A stretch of 64,000 nucleotides of DNA from Streptomyces sp. NBC_00358 (GTDB lineage: Bacteria > Actinomycetota > Actinomycetes > Streptomycetales > Streptomycetaceae). The translations under genes were made by a program, and so were the position numbers. The stretch is from NCBI RefSeq assembly GCF_036099295.1, contig NZ_CP107976.1, forward strand, positions 1,674,001-1,738,000, written 5' to 3'. How positions within the stretch are numbered: position 1 is the stretch's first letter; every line of letters begins with the position of its first letter. Below the pieces are notes generated by a model. It had not been told where the DNA came from. It was given only the letters and a program-made list of their open reading frames with translations, and made no database searches. Of the stretch, positions 1 to 8,681 are shown in pieces.

Positions 1-148
1 CGCCGTCGGTGAGTTCGCCGAGCCGGTCGTCGAGGAGCCGCTGGAGGGGTGGCGGGGAGGCCAGCACGAAAGTGCGGTCGCCCCGCGCGCAGTAGAGGCC
101 GCGCGCCACCGGTACGAAGTGCGCGCCGGGGCGCAGCTTCACCCTCAC
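1..148 (-). CDS. Leader-binding/ThiF-like RiPP cyclodehydratase partner, 5' end only (second copy)
   Basis: Only about 49 codons are visible; the gene runs off the left edge. It starts at a GTG that overlaps the TGA of the preceding LanB-like gene (GTGA). The translation opens VKLRPGAHFVPVARG, closely matching the first residues (VKLRPGTHFAPVRQG) of the 577-residue protein at 12307. It is therefore a paralogue of that protein, whose N-terminus probably binds the precursor leader in azoline formation. The rest of the gene, including whether it is intact, cannot be seen. The assignment rests on this short N-terminal similarity and on the identical position after a LanB-like gene. Confidence 0.75.
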   Translation of the reverse strand, partial: MRVKLRPGAHFVPVARGLYCARGDRTFVLASPPPLQRLLDDRLGELTDG

Positions 149-2454
149 GGCCTGGCCCCGTCGTGGAAGCGCCCGCCGGGCGCGCGGTCGTACTCCAGGA
201 CCCATTCCAGGGCGTGCGCGCCGTCCTGCACGCCGACCGGAAGCTCCTCCAGGCAGCCGCCCGCGGGGAGTTCGCGGACGGTCTCGGCCAGCAGCGCGCT
301 GCCGAGGTCGACGTAGCGGGTGCGGTCGGGTGCCGTCGGCAGCGGGCCGAGGAGGCCGTCGGGGTCGGTGTCGGCCGGGCGGGGTTCGACCAGCAGCAGT
401 TCCTCGGGGACGTCGTGGGCGGCCCGCCAGTCGGCGAGCGCGCAGAGCAGTCCGGGCCCGGTGGCGGTGGGCAGGTCCTCCCCCGGGTACCAGCGGCGGC
501 CCTGGAGGACCACCCGGCCCGCCGTCAGCCTGGGCGACGAGACCGTGCCGGTGGTGCGGTGCGGATCGGCGGCGGCCTCACCGGGCGGGTCGAGCCGGAG
601 GCGGCCGGTGCCGTGCAGCCAGAGGGCGATCCGCATCGGCGGCGCGAGCCGGCCGGGCGTGGCCAGGGCCGGGGAGTGCACGGCGACCGGCGCGCCGTCC
701 GGGTCGAACAGCTCCAGGGTGTCGGTGCCGGGGTCGTGGGCCAGGGTGAGGCCGAGCCAGCCGACCGGGTCGATCCGGCCGGGGAGGAGCGGTGGGCGGT
801 GGTTGACGTCGAGGCCGTGCAGTCCGCGGTCCTCCAGCAGGGCGGCGGGGCCCGCGGCGCGGTTCAGCCGCTCGGCGAACCTGGTGCGGGCCTCGCCGCC
901 GAATGTGCGATCGGTGCCGATGTACCGCAGTGCGGAACTCCCGCCGCCGGGGTGGTACCCCCGGACCGCGAGCCGTTCACCGATCGGCCGCACCAGCACT
1001 CCGTACGAGGCGTGGGGACGACGGAAGCGCTCGGGAAGTCCGTCGGCGAGGGCGGCCAGCTCCGCCGGGTCGATCCTGACCTCGGTGGGCCCGGTCGCGA
1101 TCCGCTCGCCGAGCAGCGCCCGGGCGGCGACGCGCAGCCGCAGCAGTTCGGTGAGGGAGCCGTCGGTGGGGCCGAAGTCCGCACTGGTGACGGGAGTCAG
1201 CAACCGGGCCCGGCGGGCGACCACGGCGACCAGGTCGGCGGCGCAGTCGGCCAGCCTGACCCGGCCCCCGGGACCGAACCGCTCGGTGAAGGCCGCGACC
1301 AGCAGCGCCCGGGCGTCGTGCACCCGGTCGGACAGGGCGACGAACTCCAGCACCCGGGCCAGGTCGTCCAGGGCCTCCCGGTGCGGCGACGCGGCGATCC
1401 CGACCGGCGGCAGCACGTACTCCTCGGTGACCCGTAGTCCGATCGGGTGCGAGAGCAGGGCGTTGAGAGCCCGCTGGTCCTCGGCCAGCCCGACCAGGGC
1501 GTCGGCCGGTGGCCGCTGCTGGTGACCTGCGGCGGCGTCCAGTCGCTCCTGGACATCGACCAGCAGCTTGGCCGCTCCGGGGTGACGGTCGGTCAGGAGT
1601 TTGGCGGCGGCTGCCGCAGGGCGTTCGTCCTGACCGTCGAACCCCGCTGCGCCGACCAGGAGTTGGAGCTCGACCGCCTCGGCCGCCAGGGCGGCTGCGG
1701 CCTCCGGTCCCAGCGCGAGCCCGGCGGCCAGCTCCCGGACCAGCACCTCGGCGGGCAGCGGACCGAGCTCGACCAGGCCGAGCAGGGCCCGGACCTTCCC
1801 GGTCGCCGCGGTGCCGACCAGCCGGAGCTGTTCGCCGTCGCGGCGGTAGAACTGGACCTGGGAGTGCCGGTGCCGCACGGTCCAGTTGGCGCGCAGCAGC
1901 GGCGGGAGCGACCCGGCCGCCGGACCCGGGCCGGCCAGCAGGGCGTCGACCGCCATCACGAGCTGCGGCCGGTCCAGCGCGAGGACGGAGCGGCCGCGGG
2001 CCGGGGCGAGGCCGGGTCGGTCCAGCGAGGCGCCGTGCTCGTCCCAGCGGCCCAGGGCGACCGCGGTGTGCGCCGTCGGCGGCCCGAGCCGGAGCATCGC
2101 CCGGGTGAACTGCTCCAGGACGGCGGGCTCCGAAGCCGTGGCGTCCCGCGCGGCGGTCGGCTGCTCCGGCGGGTCGGCGGCGAGGTAGCGGCTCACCGGG
2201 CCGCCGGGCCGTCCGGCGGCGAGCGTCGACCGGAAACCGTCCCCGAGCAGCGCCGAGCGCAGCGCGGCGCGCTCCTGCCGTAGCGCCTCGCCGTGAGCGG
2301 TCGCCACCTCGCGTTCGGCCGCCGCCCGGTCCGGGGCGGCGGCCAGCGCGGTCAGGGCGGCTCGCAGACCGGGCGAGGTGAGGCGGCGGCCGGGGACGCG
2401 GCCGAGCAGGAGGACCGGGGTGTCCGCCGGGCCGCCGGCGGCCGGGGCGGTCAT
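145..2454 (-). CDS. LanB-like glutamylation-domain protein, divergent second copy
   Basis: This 769-residue protein is homologous to the 859-residue LanB-type protein at 9731. They share blocks such as LLEDRGLHGLDVNHR, LGLTLAHDP, GRRWYPGEDLP, RYVDLGSALL and the final EWVLEYD. LanB glutamylation proteins use Glu-tRNA to activate Ser/Thr for elimination to dehydroamino acids. This copy is about 90 residues shorter in the N-terminal third. The basic segment RALLRVSPLSRLT of the other copy reads RAMLRLGPPTAHT here, so the SPxS core is lost. It may be catalytically weakened, act on different residues, or be a structural partner; this is inference. Its ATG overlaps the stop of the luciferase-like gene (ATGA), so it is translated with the leftward operon. 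Confidence 0.8.
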   Translation of the reverse strand: MTAPAAGGPADTPVLLLGRVPGRRLTSPGLRAALTALAAAPDRAAAEREVATAHGEALRQERAALRSALLGDGFRSTLAAGRPGGPVSRYLAADPPEQPTAARDATASEPAVLEQFTRAMLRLGPPTAHTAVALGRWDEHGASLDRPGLAPARGRSVLALDRPQLVMAVDALLAGPGPAAGSLPPLLRANWTVRHRHSQVQFYRRDGEQLRLVGTAATGKVRALLGLVELGPLPAEVLVRELAAGLALGPEAAAALAAEAVELQLLVGAAGFDGQDERPAAAAAKLLTDRHPGAAKLLVDVQERLDAAAGHQQRPPADALVGLAEDQRALNALLSHPIGLRVTEEYVLPPVGIAASPHREALDDLARVLEFVALSDRVHDARALLVAAFTERFGPGGRVRLADCAADLVAVVARRARLLTPVTSADFGPTDGSLTELLRLRVAARALLGERIATGPTEVRIDPAELAALADGLPERFRRPHASYGVLVRPIGERLAVRGYHPGGGSSALRYIGTDRTFGGEARTRFAERLNRAAGPAALLEDRGLHGLDVNHRPPLLPGRIDPVGWLGLTLAHDPGTDTLELFDPDGAPVAVHSPALATPGRLAPPMRIALWLHGTGRLRLDPPGEAAADPHRTTGTVSSPRLTAGRVVLQGRRWYPGEDLPTATGPGLLCALADWRAAHDVPEELLLVEPRPADTDPDGLLGPLPTAPDRTRYVDLGSALLAETVRELPAGGCLEELPVGVQDGAHALEWVLEYDRAPGGRFHDGARP

Positions 2455-3530
2455 ACGGTGGCTCCGGCAGGTGCGGCGCTCTCCGTGGCGAGTCGGGGAC
2501 GGACCTTGTCCGCGAAGAGTTCCACCGAGCGCATGGCGTCGGTCCCGCCGAAGCCGCCGAAGTCCGCCTGCCAGAGGATCCCGTCCAGGGAGACCCGCTC
2601 CTGGAAGCGGCCGATCTGGTCGGCGACGTGCTCGGGCGAGCCGACGAACGCCGTCCCGGTGGCCCGCAGGTCCTTCGCGGTCAGCGTACGGACCACGTTG
2701 CCCAGACCCGTGTACTGGAGGTAGTCGGTGGAGACGGTCTCGTCCCAGGTGTCCAGGGCGGAGGCCCAGACCTTCAGGTACTCGTTCAGGTGCGGGTCGG
2801 CCAGCTCGCGGGCCTTCTGGTCGGTCTCGGCGACCAGCAGCGGCAGGCTGGCCATGACGCTCGGGGTGCCGTCCGGGTGGTGCGCGGCGAACGCCTCGCG
2901 GTAGCGGGCGGTGAGCGAGGTGTCGAACTCGCGGCCGGTCGGGGTGATCAGCAGACCGTGGCCGAACCGGCCGATCCGGTCGAAGCTCTCCGGGGTCTGC
3001 ACCGCGGCGACCCAGAACGGCGGCCGCGGGTTCTGGGTCGGCCGGGGAAGCACGGTGGCGTTCTGGAACGAGAAGTACGGGGTGTCCTCGGTGACCTGCT
3101 CCTCGGTCAGCAGCCGGTGCACCGCGTTGATCGTCGCTTCGAAACGCTGCCGGCTGCCGTCCATCGGCACCTGGAAGGTCTGGAACTCGTGCGGCAGGTA
3201 GGCACGGGCGAAGCCGACCTCCAGGCGCCCGTCGCTGATCGCGTCGACCATGGCGATGTAGGAGGCGAGTTTCACCGGGTGGTGGAAGACCGGCAGGGTG
3301 CAGCCGGTGATCAGCCGGATCTGCCGGGTCTGCGCGGCCACCGCGGCCAGGAAGGTCAGTGGGCTCGGGCAGTAGCCACCGTAGGCGTGCAGGTAGTGCT
3401 CGGTCATCTTGACGTAGTCCATCCCGGACTCGTCCGCCAGCCGGCAGAGGTCGAAGACCTCCCGGTAGTAGTCGACCGGAGACTTGGTCCGCGGTGAGGA
3501 GTCGGGGAGGAAGGAGACGCCGAAGCGCAT
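2451..3530 (-). CDS. Luciferase-like (LLM) flavin/F420-dependent oxidoreductase
   Basis: The 359-residue protein has the bacterial-luciferase-like TIM-barrel pattern: N-terminal MRFGVSFLPD, then MTEHYL, ISDGRLEVGFARAY, PPFWVAA and a C-terminal GSPEHVADQI segment. Family members use FMNH2 or F420H2. Within a RiPP operon two roles are plausible: hydroxylation of the peptide, or reduction of dehydroalanine as by the F420-dependent LanJ_C enzymes of lanthipeptide pathways. The sequence alone does not decide. A GGAG ribosome site lies 6-7 bases before the ATG. The gene begins 21 bp after the M16 gene and its stop overlaps the LanB-like start. Confidence 0.85.
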   Translation of the reverse strand: MRFGVSFLPDSSPRTKSPVDYYREVFDLCRLADESGMDYVKMTEHYLHAYGGYCPSPLTFLAAVAAQTRQIRLITGCTLPVFHHPVKLASYIAMVDAISDGRLEVGFARAYLPHEFQTFQVPMDGSRQRFEATINAVHRLLTEEQVTEDTPYFSFQNATVLPRPTQNPRPPFWVAAVQTPESFDRIGRFGHGLLITPTGREFDTSLTARYREAFAAHHPDGTPSVMASLPLLVAETDQKARELADPHLNEYLKVWASALDTWDETVSTDYLQYTGLGNVVRTLTAKDLRATGTAFVGSPEHVADQIGRFQERVSLDGILWQADFGGFGGTDAMRSVELFADKVRPRLATESAAPAGATV

Positions 3531-3551
3531 GGTGTTGCTCCTAACTGGGCG

Positions 3552-4865
3552 TCAGTCGGTGTCGGCCTGGGCGGCCGGGCCGAGCAGCACCGCGGTGTAC
3601 GCCTCGGGGCGCAGGTGGGCGGCGGCGGCCGCGCGGACCTCGTCGTCGGGGACGGTGCGCAGCCGGTCCGCGATCCGGTCGGCCCAGTCGGCGGGCAGGC
3701 CTGCCAGGACCGGCCCGTACAGGCTGTCGGCCAGACCCTTCTGGGTGGAGCGGACGAGCGCCTGGATTCCGAGTGCGTAACCCCGGGCGGCGGCGATCTC
3801 CTCGGCGGTCGGCGGTCGGTCGCCGGAGATCGCGGCCAGTTCTGCCAGGGTGCTGTCGACGGCCGCGGTCGCGTGCCGCGGCGCGCTGGCGAACTGGACG
3901 GTGCCGAGCGCCGAACCGGTCCGCTGCTCGATCGCGGACTGCCCGGTGTAGATCCGGCCCTCCCGTTCGCGCAGCCGTTGGACCAGGCGCGACGAGAAGT
4001 AGCCGCCGAAGACCTGGTCCGCGAGCACCAGCGCGGGGTGGCCCGGATCCGTCCGGACCAGGGAGGGCGCGGCCAGCCGGGCCTCGCACTGCCGGGACCC
4101 GGCGGCCGGGACGGCCTGGGCCGGCTCCCCCTGGTGGGCCGGGGCGGGCAGTGGGGCCATCCCCACCGCCTGGCGCCGGGCCGACCAGCCGCCCAGTGTG
4201 ATCGCCGACTCCTCGACGACCCGGGTGGGGTGGACGTCTCCGACCAGAATCAGTGCCGAGCCGCGTGGCACCAGTCGGGTCCGGTGCAGTTCGGCCACCT
4301 CGTCCCGGTCGACGGCTGCGACCCGGTCCGTGGTGGGGGTCTCCCGGGTGGCCGGGTGATCGCCGAAGCAGCGGCGGAGCAGCGCCGCTCGCGCGGTCCG
4401 GGCCGGCACCGACTCGGTGAGCCGGATCCGGTGCAGCAGCCGCTCTCGCTCGGCCTCCAGCGTGGCCGGCTCGTACCCGGCGCCGGTGAGGCAGTCCGCG
4501 AGTACGGCCAGCAGCCGGGGCAGGCCCTCGGTCAGTACCTGACCGGTGATCCGGAATTCCTCGGGCCCGACCACGGCTTTCAGAGTGCCGCCCACGGCGG
4601 CGAGTTCGTCGTCGACGGCGGTCCGGCCGCCCCCCGCGCCGCCGGTCAGCAGGGTGCAGGCGAGCAGTTCGGCGGCGGCCGTGTGCCGGGCGGTGGAGCC
4701 GCCGAAGGGTACGCCCAGGCGGAGTTGGACCACCGGGGCGGTGGCCCGGCGGGCCGCCACCACGCGCAATCCGGTGGGCAGGACGGTGTCCACCACCTCC
4801 AGCGGTGGCGCGGACCGCGGTGGGGCGAGCGGGGGCAGCATGGCCCCGGTGCTGCCGGGGTTCAT
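3552..4865 (-). CDS. M16-family peptidase homologue lacking the zinc motif
   Basis: The 437-residue protein opens MNPGSTGAML; the ATG overlaps the stop of the active M16 gene (ATGA), which decides the start over a long in-frame upstream extension. At the position of the HxxEH zinc site it reads TAAAELLAC, so no metal ligands remain. The second M16 half is conserved, with GGYFSSRLVQRLREREGRIY typical of the substrate-binding R/Y segment. Two-subunit M16B peptidases pair one catalytic and one non-catalytic chain, and this gene plus the next upstream one fit that pattern. Likely role: a subunit of the protease that removes the precursor leader (inference). Confidence 0.85.
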   Translation of the reverse strand: MNPGSTGAMLPPLAPPRSAPPLEVVDTVLPTGLRVVAARRATAPVVQLRLGVPFGGSTARHTAAAELLACTLLTGGAGGGRTAVDDELAAVGGTLKAVVGPEEFRITGQVLTEGLPRLLAVLADCLTGAGYEPATLEAERERLLHRIRLTESVPARTARAALLRRCFGDHPATRETPTTDRVAAVDRDEVAELHRTRLVPRGSALILVGDVHPTRVVEESAITLGGWSARRQAVGMAPLPAPAHQGEPAQAVPAAGSRQCEARLAAPSLVRTDPGHPALVLADQVFGGYFSSRLVQRLREREGRIYTGQSAIEQRTGSALGTVQFASAPRHATAAVDSTLAELAAISGDRPPTAEEIAAARGYALGIQALVRSTQKGLADSLYGPVLAGLPADWADRIADRLRTVPDDEVRAAAAAHLRPEAYTAVLLGPAAQADTD

Positions 4866-6163
4866 CGGTCGGCCTTCCGCTCGGGTACCAGCCGGAGCAC
4901 GGCCGGGTGGCGTCCGGCCAGGTCGGCCGTCACCCGCCGCACGTCCTCGGTGGTGACGGTGGCGAAGCGCCGCGGTGCGTCGAGGACCAGTTCTCCGTCG
5001 CCGTGCAGCAGTTCGTAGCCGGCCAGTCGTCGGGCGCGGACCCCGACCGGGTCGGTGTCGGAGTACCAGGCGGTCTGCAACCTCCGCACCGCGCGCAGGA
5101 GTTCGTCCTCGGCGGGGCCTTCGGCGGCCAGTTCGGCGAGTACCTCGTCGATGGCCTCCGCCGTGTGCCGGGCGGAGACGCCGGGCGGGCAGACGGCGTT
5201 GACCAGGAAGGCGTCCGGGTCCCGGGAGTCGAAGGGGCCGGAGAGGCCGGCCATCGCCATCACCTGGGTGGCCAGCCGGCGTTCGCGGATCAGCGAGCGG
5301 CGCAGCCGGCTCGACTCGCCGTCGCCGAGGACGGCGGCGGCGACCACGGCCGCCAGGTGGTCGGGCGAGTCCGGCGGCGGCATCCGTCGGCCGACGGCGA
5401 TCGCGGGGAGGGGAGCGAGACGGTCGGTGCGTTCGACCGTGCGAGGCCCGGCGAGCGGCGGTTCGGCGAGCTCGGGCGGCGCGGCGGCCGCACGGGGCGG
5501 GATCGTCCCGAAGTGCCGCTCGGCCAGCTTGGCCGCCTCGTCGGGGTCGATGCCGCCGCAGATGGCGAGTACGGCGTTCGCCGGGGCGTAGTGGTGGTCG
5601 AAGAAGTCCACGCACTCCTCGACCGTCGCCGCGCCGAGCGACGCGTGATCGCCGTACCCGTCATGGGTGTTGGCGAAGGAGTCGAAGAGCACCCGCGGCA
5701 GCCGGAAGGTGGGGAAGCCGCCGTACGGCCGGTTGGTGACCGTGCGGCGGATCTCCTCGGCGATCACCGAGGCCTGGGTGGTGATCGCCTCCGGGGTGAT
5801 CCGGGGTGCCCGCATCCGGTCGGCCTCCAGGAAGAGGCCGAGCTCCAGGGCCTCGGCCGGCATCGCCTGGAAGTAGCTGGTGTGGTCGCGGTGGGTGGTG
5901 CCGTTGAAGACGCCGCCGTTGGCCTGGATGTGCCGGGCGTGCTCCTGGGCCGTGAGGTTGGCGCTGCCCTGGAACATCAGGTGCTCGAAGAGGTGGGCGA
6001 AGCCGGACCGGGACTCGGAGCGATAGCCGACCCCGTAGGCGACGGCCAGGCCGACGGCCGGACTGCCCGGGTCCGGGATCACCACCAGCCGCAGTCCGTT
6101 GGCCAGCCGGTGCCGGTGCACCTCGGCGACGGCGGGTGGGGCCGCCGCGGTGGGCACGGTCAT
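4862..6163 (-). CDS. M16-family zinc metallopeptidase, catalytic subunit
   Basis: The 433-residue protein carries the inverted zinc motif HLFEH at residues 57-61 and Glu-Glu at 136-137, the expected spacing for the third ligand. NGGVFNGTTHRDHTSYF, also typical of M16B peptidases, follows the motif. No signal peptide is visible, so it should act in the cytoplasm. With the inactive homologue immediately downstream it probably forms a heterodimer. M16 pairs occur in other RiPP loci (for example albEF of subtilosin), where they process the peptide. No other protease is visible in the cluster, so this pair is the best leader-peptidase candidate. The start overlaps the end of the permease gene (ATGA). 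Confidence 0.9.
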   Translation of the reverse strand: MTVPTAAAPPAVAEVHRHRLANGLRLVVIPDPGSPAVGLAVAYGVGYRSESRSGFAHLFEHLMFQGSANLTAQEHARHIQANGGVFNGTTHRDHTSYFQAMPAEALELGLFLEADRMRAPRITPEAITTQASVIAEEIRRTVTNRPYGGFPTFRLPRVLFDSFANTHDGYGDHASLGAATVEECVDFFDHHYAPANAVLAICGGIDPDEAAKLAERHFGTIPPRAAAAPPELAEPPLAGPRTVERTDRLAPLPAIAVGRRMPPPDSPDHLAAVVAAAVLGDGESSRLRRSLIRERRLATQVMAMAGLSGPFDSRDPDAFLVNAVCPPGVSARHTAEAIDEVLAELAAEGPAEDELLRAVRRLQTAWYSDTDPVGVRARRLAGYELLHGDGELVLDAPRRFATVTTEDVRRVTADLAGRHPAVLRLVPERKADR

Positions 6164-6914
6164 GAGCCGCTGCGGATCGCGCGGGCGGCGAACCAGGTGG
6201 CGAATGCCGCCAGGCCGGCCGCGACGGCCACTCCGACCAAGGTGTCGCTGCCGCCGAACTCGCCTGCGAACAGGGCACGTTCGGCTGTCACGATGTGCGA
6301 GATCGGGTTGGCTTCGGCCAGTCCGGCGAGCCAGCCGGGCGCCAGCGCCAGCGGCAGCAGCACCCCGGAGAGCAGCATGGTGGGCAGCATCAGCGTGTTG
6401 AGCACCTGGCCGTACGCCTCTTCGTTCTTCACCAGCAGCGCGAGCCCGTACGCGAGGCCCGACATCGCCAGGCCGACCACGGTGACCAGGGCGAACGCGG
6501 CCAGCACCCCGCCGACCGGCGCCCGCAGTCCGGCGACCAGCGCGCCCAGGGTGAGCAGCCCGGCCTGGAGGGTGAGTACCACGGCGTCCCGGAGCATCCG
6601 GCCCAGCAGCAGGCCGAGTTCGCCGGCCGAGGAGATCCTCATCCGGTCCAGCGCGCCGGACCGGACCTCCGAGATGATGCCGAAGCCGACGAACACGGCG
6701 GAGAAGACGCCCTGTTGGACGAGCAGACCAGGGACGAAGACCCGCCAGGTGTTGCCCCCCTCGAAGCCCGGCGCCTGGCCGATCCGGCTCAGCAGTGGGC
6801 CGAACAGGGCCAGGTAGAGCAGCGGCTGCATCAGGCCGAAGATCACCCAGGAGGGCTTGCGGAGGGTGTAGCGCATCGAGCGCTGGAAGATGATCCAGCT
6901 GGTCGCGGCGGTGG

Positions 6915-6918
<4 letters not shown>
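6160..6918 (-). CDS. ABC-2 type exporter permease (leftward operon)
   Basis: The 252-residue protein has an N-terminal cytoplasmic stretch and about six hydrophobic segments ending in FAARAIRSGS, the ABC-2/DrrB-like layout. GTG start overlaps the ATPase stop (GTGA), so the two are translationally coupled. It should form a membrane exporter with the ATPase at 6915-7958, moving the mature peptide out or giving self-resistance. The rightward operon has a second, different ABC-2 pair. Confidence 0.88.
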
Positions 6919-7958
<1,040 letters not shown>

Positions 7959-8341
7959 AGAGTTCCTCCGGTCCTGAATCGAACAGGCGCCGCGGGATGA
8001 GACGGGCGGACAACGGTCAAGCCCTGGGCGGCCCGTCGGCGTCGCCGCACCGGCGGCGGCCGGGCACTGCGCCACTCTGGTCAATTCCGCGCCGCGGAGT
8101 CCAGCGCCCGGCGGGGGTCGAGATCTCGTCTGACAGCAACGTGCCAATGGCGGCGAGGCGGATCTACCGGATTGCCCGGATTCGGCGACGGGGTGACCCC
8201 GCGGGCATTTCATGACTACGGCAGGAAAGGCCGGCGGCGGCATTTTGCTGCCGTTCGATTTCCTTGCCGGGATCTCTCGGCAGGCACTTAGCTCATGCCC
8301 AGCCGCCGGCAGCCCGCCGGTCGATCCGAAAGGAACCCGCC
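7959..8341. promoter_or_regulatory. Divergent intergenic region between the two RiPP operons
   Basis: These 383 bases separate the leftward ABC-transporter operon from the rightward precursor operon and must hold both promoters. The precursor has an AAAGGA ribosome site about 8 bases before its ATG. A short hairpin (TGCCG/CGGCA, 8265-8282) lies in the presumed 5' leader. I see no confident -35/-10 pair, and no regulator gene is coded inside the cluster. In-frame ORF continuations through this stretch look like high-GC read-through rather than genes. Confidence 0.6.
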
Positions 8342-8545
8342 ATGAGCACTGCTGTGGACTTCGCCGCGTTCGACGTCAACGAGCTGGCCGTCCTGGACGC
8401 CAACGACGCCGTCGCGCTGCCCGACATGGGCGCCTCGGTCATCATCATCATCTCCTACACCGAGGACGGCGAGGAGATCCTCACCGAGGACACGCTCAAC
8501 GACATCGGGAGTGGCTCGCTCAGCACCTCCTCCTCCTGCTGCTGA
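8342..8545 (+). CDS. Thiopeptide-type RiPP precursor peptide
   Basis: The 67-residue peptide begins MSTAVDFAAFDVNELAVLDA. Its leader has the FDVNELxVLDxxDAxALPDMGAS pattern of thiazolylpeptide-type precursors (compare VALPENGAS before the lactazole core, from memory). After MGAS come VIIIISYTEDGEEILTEDTL, then NDIG and the tail SGSLSTSSSCC. If cleavage is at the usual point before the Ser of MGAS, the core is about 36 residues with an IIII run and an acidic block, atypical for the class. If it is after NDIG, the core is an 11-mer of Ser/Thr, one Leu and two C-terminal Cys. Cys-Cys would give two thiazoles; Ser/Thr are targets for dehydration. It is first in the rightward operon and is followed by a hairpin. 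Confidence 0.9.
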   Translation: MSTAVDFAAFDVNELAVLDANDAVALPDMGASVIIIISYTEDGEEILTEDTLNDIGSGSLSTSSSCC

Positions 8546-8564
8546 TCTCCCGCGGCTGACCATC

Positions 8565-8584
8565 CCCGACTTCTCGTAGTCGGG
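8565..8584 (+). terminator. Intercistronic stem-loop after the precursor gene
   Basis: CCCGACT and AGTCGGG form a 7-bp stem with a 6-base loop, 20 bases after the precursor stop and about 100 bases before the next start. No U-run follows, so it is more likely a partial terminator or a 3' mRNA stabiliser that raises precursor output relative to the enzymes. Low-to-moderate certainty. Confidence 0.45.
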
Positions 8585-8681
8585 TGCCGGCAGAGCCGGT
8601 GACACCGTACCGAACGGCCGTCAGCGATCGTGCCGCCGGTTTCACGCCGACCGACCGAATCGTGCATTTCCTGGAGTCGTC

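Noticed and set aside
49..2283. Long plus-strand open frames opposite the LanB-like gene
   Set aside because: Arg/Gly/Pro-rich translations with no family pattern; the minus-strand frame matches a paralogue in the window, so these are high-GC antisense artefacts.
7959..8243. N-terminal extension of the leftward ABC ATPase
   Set aside because: No ribosome site and no ATPase similarity; GGAGGA lies just before the GTG at 7958.
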